The translations under genes were made by a program, and so were the position numbers. Of a stretch of DNA of 14,882 bases, positions 8,979 through 14,882 are shown piece after piece; the stretch's first letter is position 1; each line of letters opens with the position of its first letter. Origin of the DNA: Saccoglossus kowalevskii (taxonomy: Eukaryota; Hemichordata; Enteropneusta; Harrimaniidae); NCBI RefSeq assembly GCF_000003605.2, contig NW_003118939.1, forward strand, positions 23,190-38,071. Direction: 5' to 3'. The notes beneath the pieces are model-generated. The model had not been told where the DNA came from and made no database searches. It worked only from the letters and a program-made list of their open reading frames with translations.

Positions 8979-10100
8979 CAGAAGGTATGGAGGAGAGTAG
9001 CAGTGGGGGGAGGGGGGGCACAGTAAGAAAATTATATATTGCACAATAAAAAGATAATAAATAAGAGTTTTCTGTGATCAGTGATATGACAATTCTATTC
9101 ACATGTTATTGACATGCGCACATTCTAGTGCACATAGTGACAATATTTTGTGTCAAAATCTGTCTATATTGAGTTATTTTAGTCAAATTATGTGGACCTT
9201 TTTGTTAAAATTATCAATCTGGTTTTTGAGAAAATCTGTCAAATAATATGCACTGAATGACAACTTACCCACCATCATTCATATACTTCAAAGAAGACAC
9301 ATTGATATTTAATAATTACACTTTTTGACAAAAACCTTATAAAACATTATAATTTGTTCTCTCAATGTCACTGAGCAAAATCATAAGATTTATAAGAACA
9401 AAGATAAAGTGCCAAAAAAAGCCATGCTCTTATCACTCCACTTTATACATCAATTTCTCTGAATACAAGGACCACATATTTTTTACTAAATCTTATGTAA
9501 TAAATGCCACTATACAAATAAAAAGCTTTCTACTTTTAGATATAGTAGTATTATTTCTGTAAACAATAAATTGCACATTTTAGCGAATAATAAATCACTT
9601 AAGTAAAAAAAATTGCAAATAAATATTGCTGTATAAAAATATTTAAAATAATAATACTCACAAAGCTGCCTTAAAATCAAATTGTTCACAGTACGATGAT
9701 AAAACCATCATTTTATGCTAAATTTCATGGGCAACCTTGTCTCTTTCTTAATTACACACAAATTCACCATGGTAATGGTATTTTAAGTTTTTATAACTAT
9801 AATAAATTCCATCACAATAATGATATGACTGATGGTAATGATCAAAAACTTATTAAAGGTAATTAATTTTCAATCCCATAATGCAATTTTATAATGCCTA
9901 TATGGTTGATATGTGGATATAATAAATTAGGTCAATTATTCAAAACACTATGTATGTTGATTTGGTGGGAACCACTATCTAATTGGAGATGAATGTTTTA
10001 TCATAACGTTTATATGATTCTAAATGCTATAGTTGATGACCACTGCGTAATCAGCCTTCTATATGTTAATTTTGTATTTGCAATCCGTGCCCACCTATCT
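8979..10100. other. AT-rich DNA, no gene seen
   Basis: A G-rich tract lies at about 9005-9018. Otherwise there is AT-rich unique sequence with no recognised exon. The open frames at 8920-9102 (minus) and 9365-9562 (plus) resemble nothing known. Confidence 0.5.
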
Positions 10101-10133
10101 GTTATCATTGAGCATTATATCAGTGCTGATAAC
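10101..10133. repeat. Inverted repeat GTTATCA...TGATAAC
   Basis: Perfect 7-bp arms at 10101-10107 and 10127-10133 enclose 19 bases. It sits immediately left of the 22-bp array. Each arm also contains a GATA core. Confidence 0.6.
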
Positions 10134-10308
10134 GAACTTGTCAAAACCAAATCAATAACTTACCAAAACTAAATCACTAACTTGTCAAAACTAAACCAGT
10201 AACTTATCAAAACCAGTTTGGTAATCTATCAAAACCAAATTGGTAACTTGTCAAAACAAAATTGGTAATCTATCAAAACCAAATTGGTAATCTATCAAAA
10301 CCAAACTC
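10134..10308. repeat. 22-bp minisatellite, 8 copies
   Basis: CAAAAC recurs at 10142, 10164, 10186, 10208, 10230, 10252, 10274 and 10296, exactly 22 bp apart. The unit reads roughly TATCAAAACCAAATTGGTAA plus 2 bases. Later units share CCAAATTGG, a near-palindrome. Confidence 0.95.
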
Positions 10309-10309
10309 A

Positions 10310-10835
10310 TTTCACAACCTGATCCCTAAAGACTCAATTTGTTACGTACCTCAGATCTATAAATACTGACAAATTTGTTTTCTATTTTTTGAGCAAGGTA
10401 CCATTCAACATAATTATCCCATGTAACATAGTAACTATTATTATGTGCTTACATAAAATAAGTTATATTTGAATAATTCAGTACACAGCAAATGGTTAAT
10501 GAGTACTGGAAACTTTCCTCATAGCAAATACTGATATTTGCTGTCATTCATCACATTAGTTTATGTAATTTGTGTCACTAATTGGAGAAGTTAATTAACA
10601 AACAGACAAACACAAGTCACGAAAGAACAGTTTTTAAAAATACCAAAAGTGTAATAATTTATGCAAAAGTTCAGCATCAACACTATACATACACCGTAAC
10701 ACATCTCTATTATAACTGAAAATAATAAATAAATCTACAACATTTGAAAAACATCAAACAGTGTAATAAGAGTGTATGATGAGTTATCTACATAGTAAAC
10801 TATCATCCAGTCAGATATACCACTCAAAATTATGA
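10310..10835. other. AT-rich DNA, no gene seen
   Basis: Nothing recognised; probably downstream flank of the PEA15-like gene. Confidence 0.45.
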
Positions 10836-11061
10836 TTTATTGCTAGCAAATTATACTGAAATATTTAGGTTTTTAAGAATAATCGTATTGACTTTAATAT
10901 TTATATACCTCTTTCAAACTGACTTAATATTGGAATATGATTGTGCATCAGTTATTCTGACCAATCACAATGATACGTTTTAAACATGTGACATAACCTA
11001 TATATAAATCTTTGTTATATATATATACATGTAGATATATATGGAACATCAAAATATTACC

Positions 11062-11075
11062 ATTACCATGGTAAC
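11062..11075. promoter_or_regulatory. X-box-like palindrome
   Basis: ATTACCATGGTAAC contains the perfect 12-bp palindrome TTACCATGGTAA and closely fits the RFX X-box (two GTTRCC-type half sites). Related sites are TTTACCATGGCAAC at 11193-11206 and GTTACCATAGCAAC at 13250-13263. Function is inferred from the motif only. Confidence 0.4.
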
Positions 11076-11192
11076 ACAGTATAAATCATAAAAATGCCAC
11101 ATCATCAAGAATGATATTAACAAACAGTACATGGTAACCATAGTAAGGCACATCAAAATGAATGCTGGGTAAATAATGACACGTAAATTACA

Positions 11193-11206
11193 TTTACCAT
11201 GGCAAC
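11193..11206. promoter_or_regulatory. X-box-like site
   Basis: TTTACCATGGCAAC fits an RFX X-box with one weak half. It lies 131 bp from the site at 11062, in the flank or 3' UTR of the PEA15-like gene. Confidence 0.35.
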
Positions 11207-11451
11207 ATAATATAGCAAAAACACTTAAAATTAATTCACTACTTAGTAAAAAAATCCACAATTTGTCCACTATCTAAATTAACTTTTGACAAATAGTGCG
11301 CACCATGCTGTTTAAACTTTGTGAGCTTGTGTTGATAGGCTATCCACCCTCTCATGCAAATGGTTGCTGCCAGTGACATTACTTCTCATTTACATATCCA
11401 TTCCCATATATGGAAATGAGCAATCTTTATAAGTTGGTTATTCATAGGTAG

Positions 11452-11528
11452 TTATGATTTCTTGTTAACAGGAGGAGGTGCAAGTTGTATTTTAGCGAAA
11501 CTGTCCTCAAGACTAATTGGATCCTCAC
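11452..11528 (-). CDS. PEA15: PEA15-like protein, last coding exon (ERK-docking tail and stop)
   Basis: This terminal coding exon follows a long T-run and the acceptor TTTACAG. Its first two bases (GT) complete the Gly codon opened by the last base (G) of the upstream exon, so the intron is phase 1 and the frame is continuous. It encodes EDPISLEDSFAKIQLAPPPV followed by NKKS and a TAA stop. The end corresponds to the human PEA-15 tail IIKLAPPPKKA, the unstructured peptide that occupies the docking groove of ERK. LAPPP is identical and the trailing basic residues are kept. Together the two exons give 73 residues, the same as the matching part of the human protein. The serines before the tail sit in an acidic context (SLED), unlike the basic RQPS around human Ser116. 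The tail motif makes other death-effector proteins (FADD, DEDD) unlikely. Confidence 0.87.
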
Positions 11529-11576
11529 CTGTAAAAAAAAAAGCAAATGAATATAACCTAAAAGCAGCAGCCTATC

Positions 11577-12050
11577 GGCTGAGATAGCTCCGCTGTTAGC
11601 AATGCACATTTCAATTAAAGAACTGAAGACATCATTAGAAAATGAACAATATGTATAGTATCAAAGCAATCGCATTTGCTGTTTTCAACAAGAAGAAGAA
11701 AATATCACTTTTTACCAAAAATGACAAAAATATTCATCAAAATTAGATAATTGAAGATATCACCCTGAAATGAACAAATCTGAGAGAGGTTTACCTGAGG
11801 TACCTATTATGTACAGTATCAAAGCAATCAGACTTGTGGTTTTTTACAAGAAGTAAAAATATCACTTTTTACCAAAAATTACAAAAATATTCACTAAAAT
11901 TAGAGAATTAAAGATATCATCACAAAATGAACACATCTGAGAAAGGTCCACATGTATGTAATATCAAAGCAATCGAACTTGCAGTTTTTTAAGGGAAGTC
12001 ACTCATATGATAAGCTCAGCTCGACAAAGTCGACAGCGGAGCTAAAAAGT
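11577..12050. repeat. 145-158 bp repeat cluster bracketed by inverted 12-mers
   Basis: AGTATCAAAGCAATC-type starts fall at about 11657, 11815 and 11960, each followed by a TTTGCTGTTTT-like segment. The first two continue with ATCACTTTTTACCAAAAAT, ACAAAAATATTCA and AAATTAGA. TAGCTCCGCTGT at 11585-11596 is inverted as ACAGCGGAGCTA at 12033-12044. The right end forms its own hairpin (TCGAC-AAA-GTCGA inside AGCTC/GAGCT). A further fragment occurs near 12510. It is probably a non-autonomous element or composite repeat inside the intron. Confidence 0.7.
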
Positions 12051-12465
12051 CTTCTGTTTTTTTTTGTTATATTTATCCAACATATCTACAGTTCTGTGCA
12101 ATAAAACCAGCTTGAAATATTTTTCTATATTTTCATACTAAGTAATCTGATCCTTGTCAGCAGTTCTTATCTGACTAACAATGCTCAAAACATATTCGCC
12201 GGTTTTAATACCAGTAGATATACAAATCCATATTTTAAAATATGTATATAATATCTATGGTAAAAAATACAATGTTTAGCATAACATCAGCAAAAAAAAA
12301 AAAAGTATTAATATAATTTGTGAAGAATTGTTAGCAAAAAATTTATATTATTTAAATACAGATCATGTTCAACAGCACTTTATGCAAATTATAATAGTGT
12401 TTCAACTAGTTGCTGGAGGTAGAATATACAGAATCTACATAAAAGACAAAATAGAACTTTTGGAG

Positions 12466-12905
12466 GTACTGAGGTAGAGGCCTCGAGCCACCAATATTCA
12501 AATCTAGTAGTATCAAAGCAATTCACCAAAAATGACAATAATATTCGCCTAAATTAAAAAATTAAAAATGTCAAAATTATATGTTACATATATACCAAGC
12601 ATCAAACCAATCAGAGTGGAAATTTTCAAAAAAAAAAATATTTGTTAAAAATAGAGAATTAAAGATATGAGTTGCCTGCATGATGTCAGCCATCTTGAAG
12701 TATAATGAGCGAATACCATTGTTACATCATTAAAGCGTAAAACTCGGGGTCAAGACCAGCCCTTTGACTCCAAGCCTAACCCGAGTCAAGCCGAGATGTT
12801 TTTCAACAGTGGGTTAAAACAACAACAACAAAATTCAAGCCTGTCTGTTCTGTGATAAGTTTTTGGAACTCTGGGGAGGTGGCCCAGGCGCCTCTACCTT
12901 AGTAC
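12466..12905. mobile_element. Fold-back element with about 27-bp inverted ends
   Basis: The left end (12466-12492, GTACTGAGGTAGAGGCCTCG then AGCCACC) is an imperfect reverse complement of the right end (12878-12905, GGTGGCCCAGGCGCCTCTAC then CTTAGTAC). The interior holds a piece of the 145-158 bp repeat family (12510-12665), a CTCGG...CCGAG inverted pair near 12742-12794 and a short (AAC)n run. No transposase is present. Confidence 0.6.
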
Positions 12906-13249
12906 ATTTCATAATTCCATTTTATCTGGGTTTTATAGAGTATATATTCTGAATATCCAATGTTTTGTAATATTCATGTCATGTGACTCACATGAATTAG
13001 TACAATCCCAGGTATTGAACACTTCTCCTTTAAAAAAAATCACCACGTAATAATGCTTGCCATAGTTAGACATGAAAGCAATGAATCAACCTGGTCATTG
13101 TAATTCAATCTCAGGGGATTCACTTAATCTTTTTTTATTCCATTTACTATGACAACCTAAACTGTTAAACAACCCTTGTGAAAATGACTTCAAAATAATT
13201 AACTTTGAGTTAACGATGATCTCTTTCAGTGGAGTAATATATCATCCTA

Positions 13250-13263
13250 GTTACCATAGCAAC
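13250..13263. promoter_or_regulatory. X-box-like site in the last intron
   Basis: GTTACCATAGCAAC fits the RFX consensus with both half sites intact. It is the best of the three X-box-like sites here. No functional evidence. Confidence 0.4.
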
Positions 13264-13570
13264 ATGGTTGTTTCAAATATTTTGGATATACAGAATTATT
13301 TTAATTATCACTGCTAAGAACAAAATAATTTATATTTTTTTCTCAAATAAAAGTGTTAGTGTGTGAGTGCATTTGTATACATATTATTGATCAAATATTA
13401 GCTTGAGCACAGAGGATAATTTGTAGTGAGAACACTTTCTCCTTTCTTGAGAGCTCCAATGCCCATACTTGGAATGTAATATTATATTACATGTGTCTCA
13501 GATAATATCCATCAATATTAGTAAAACCCAGTCAAACTTTTGAGAGTACCGCTATCTTGGACAAGAATAC

Positions 13571-13619
13571 TCTGCATAGCAACAGTTTATACAGATCATT
13601 CTCTGCATAGCAACAGTTT
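13571..13619. repeat. 31-bp direct duplication
   Basis: TCTGCATAGCAACAGTTT starts at 13571 and again at 13602. Confidence 0.85.
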
Positions 13620-13747
13620 GTATCTGTGGCAATCAATACATGCTTCATTGTACTACAAAATACCCTGGATGTTGTAAACCTTGTGTATTTGCATGAAAGT
13701 AAAGTTGTTTAAAACCTCATATTATTGTTTATGTCTGTCTATCATAC

Positions 13748-13891
13748 CTTTATATTTTCTTGCTGGTCCCGAAATGGTCTCAGGTCGGCTTTCCTTAAGG
13801 CCTGTAACTTTTTCTCTGTATTCCAACATTTGCGTTACTAAATCTGGTCGACAAATCTTTTCAAAAGCATGTTCCAAATAGTTAAAATTGT
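13748..13891 (-). CDS. PEA15: PEA15-like protein, penultimate coding exon (death effector domain, C-terminal part)
   Basis: This internal exon encodes 47 full codons plus a split codon at each end. Upstream (minus strand) is a pyrimidine-rich tract ending TTTACAG; downstream is the donor AAAG|GTATG. The peptide begins NFNYLEHAFEKICRPDLVTQ and ends GPARKYK. It matches the second half of human PEA-15 by recall: NLSYIEHIFE, RRPDLLT, DYR and KKYK all align in order. The RPDL segment is the RxDL motif of death effector domains (helix 6 region), and its Asp corresponds to human Asp74, a residue important for ERK binding. PEA-15 is a small cytoplasmic adaptor that holds ERK1/2 out of the nucleus and can engage FADD and caspase-8 through its domain. 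The exon starts after base 1 of a codon and ends after base 1 of a codon, so it can be skipped without a frameshift. The segment between the domain and KYK is about 4 residues shorter than in human. The first half of the protein lies off the right edge. Family assignment is strong; one-to-one orthology is inferred. Confidence 0.87.
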
Positions 13892-14065
13892 CTGTAAATG
13901 AAAAATTAAATGAACACGCCATAATTATCACATGATTCAACACAGAATATTATGTTCAGTAACCATAGTTACCGTTTTGCCTTTTGTGACGATAGTTACC
14001 CATGAAGTAGTAATAACCATTGTGGATTGATTGTAGTTATTCATAGTTGTTTTATATCTTACTTT

Positions 14066-14882
14066 AAGTTAATTAACTAGCTCTACCACTGTAGTTAACC
14101 AGTTCTACCACTTGAGTTAACTAGCTCTACCACTGTAGTTAACCAGCTTTACAACTGGAGTTAACTAGCTCTACTACTGTAGTTAACCAGCTCTACCACT
14201 GGAGTTAACTAGTTCTACCACTGTAGTTAACCAGTTCTACCACTTTAGTTAACTAGTTCTACTACTTGAGTTAACTAGCTCTACCACTGTAGTTAACCAG
14301 CTCTACCACTGGAGTTAACTAGTTCTACCACTGTAGTTAACCAGCTCTACCACTGGAGTTAACCAATTCTACCACTGTAGTTAACCAGTTCTACCATTGT
14401 AGTTAACCAGCTCTACCACTGGAGTTAACTAGTTCTACCACTGTAGTTAACCAGTTCTACCACTGTAGTTAACCAGCTCTACCACTGTAGTTAACCAGTT
14501 CTACCACTGAAGTTAACCAGTTCTACTACTGTAGTTAACCAGTTCACCACTGAAGTTAACTAGTTCTACCACTGAAGTTAACTAGTTCTACCACTGTAGT
14601 TAACCAGTTCTACCACTTTAGTTAACTAGTTCTACCACTGTAGTTAACCAGTTCTACCACTGTAGTTAACCAGCTCTACCACTGGAAGTAACCAGTTCTA
14701 CCACTGTAGTTAACCAGTTCTACCACTGTAGTTAACCAGCTCTACCACTGGAGTTAACTAGTTCTACCACTGTAGTTAACCAGTTCTACCACTGTAGTTA
14801 ACCAGCTCTACCACTGTAGTTAACCAGTTCTACCACTGAAGTTAACCAGTTCTACTACTGTAGTTAACCAGTTCACCACTGA
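14066..14882. repeat. 22-bp GTTAAC minisatellite, about 36 copies, open at the right edge
   Basis: The unit is AGTTAACCAGTTCTACCACT plus GT, with CCAG/CTAG and GTTCT/GCTCT variants. Almost every unit keeps the palindrome GTTAAC; CTAG units also form AACTAGTT. Blocks 14401-14553 and 14730-14882 appear identical, giving a higher-order period of 329 bp (15 units minus 1 base, from a shared 21-bp unit that lacks a T). It lies upstream of the 13748-13891 exon on the minus strand, so it is probably in an earlier intron of the PEA15-like gene. Confidence 0.96.

Larger units (their letters stand above)
10836..11451 (-). other. Probable 3' UTR of the PEA15-like gene; end not fixed
   Basis: Transcription continues leftward past the TAA stop. 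The nearest minus-strand poly(A)-type hexamers I found are a TATAAA variant near 11427, ATTAAA (TTTAAT on plus, 10893-10898) and a canonical AATAAA (TTTATT on plus, 10836-10841). That allows a UTR of tens to about 600 bases. The AT-rich base composition makes chance hexamers common, so the end shown is only the first canonical signal. Confidence 0.35.
11529..13747 (-). other. Last intron of the PEA15-like gene
   Basis: The intron has a GTATG donor next to base 13748 and a T-rich tract with an ACAG acceptor next to base 11528. It is phase 1 and about 2.2 kb long. It carries two blocks of repetitive DNA (11577-12050 and 12466-12905), described separately. It also holds a 31-bp direct duplication at 13571-13619 (TCTGCATAGCAACAGTTT twice), a perfect 7-bp stem TGTAATA/TATTACA at 13475-13491, and an X-box-like site at 13250-13263. 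I saw no further exon inside it. Confidence 0.8.

Noticed and set aside
11049-11270. Hydrophobic minus-strand frame downstream of the PEA15-like stop
   Set aside because: It lies in the probable 3' UTR or flank, is low in complexity and matches no membrane protein family I recognise.
13681-13881. Plus-strand frame over the PEA15-like exon
   Set aside because: It is the antisense shadow of the minus-strand exon 13748-13891.

Overview
This is an AT-rich, intron-bearing animal (metazoan) genomic window. It has no bacterial-style operons, no long ORFs and many minisatellites and short fold-back elements. The only protein-coding gene I can support is the 3' end of a PEA15-like gene (death-effector-domain adaptor that binds ERK MAP kinases) on the minus strand. 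Its two last coding exons, 13748-13891 and 11452-11528, are joined by a phase-matched intron of about 2.2 kb with GT/AG borders. They encode the last 73 residues, including the RPDL motif of the death effector domain and the terminal LAPPP ERK-docking tail. Earlier exons must lie beyond the right edge. The style of the sequence (GAGGGCG motifs, ACCGGT-type palindromes, fold-back elements, dense minisatellites) suggests a marine invertebrate, possibly a deuterostome such as a hemichordate, echinoderm or cephalochordate. This placement is a guess.

Layout from left to right. 1-137: 54-bp tandem repeat cut by the window edge. 138-3010: AT-rich DNA with no gene seen, holding a nested hairpin (694-753), a 45-bp duplication (923-1024) and a CCAAT-box cluster (2502-2649). 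3015-3355: 57-bp minisatellite whose minus strand happens to stay open. 3356-5620: AT-rich DNA with a diverged local duplication and a TTAA-flanked MITE (4134-4283). 5622-7711: two satellite families (22-56 bp and 129 bp) packed with the octamer ATGCAAAT, interrupted by a fold-back element (5839-6011). 7712-7975: GA and C-rich tracts. 8108-8745: about 26 copies of a roughly 24-bp repeat carrying a GATA-factor site. 8833-8978: second copy of the TTAA MITE. 8979-10100: nothing recognised. 10134-10308: 8 copies of a 22-bp repeat. 10310-11451: downstream flank and 3' UTR of the PEA15-like gene, with RFX X-box-like palindromes. 11529-13747: its last intron, holding a 145-158 bp repeat cluster and a fold-back element. 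14066-14882: 22-bp GTTAAC array with a 329-bp higher-order period, running off the right edge.

Nothing shows several genes working together. The most notable features are the PEA15-like C-terminus, with its ERK-binding residues kept but its known phosphosite context changed, and the run of minisatellites around it, several of which carry one transcription-factor motif per repeat at roughly two-helical-turn spacing. Whether those arrays bind anything is untested.
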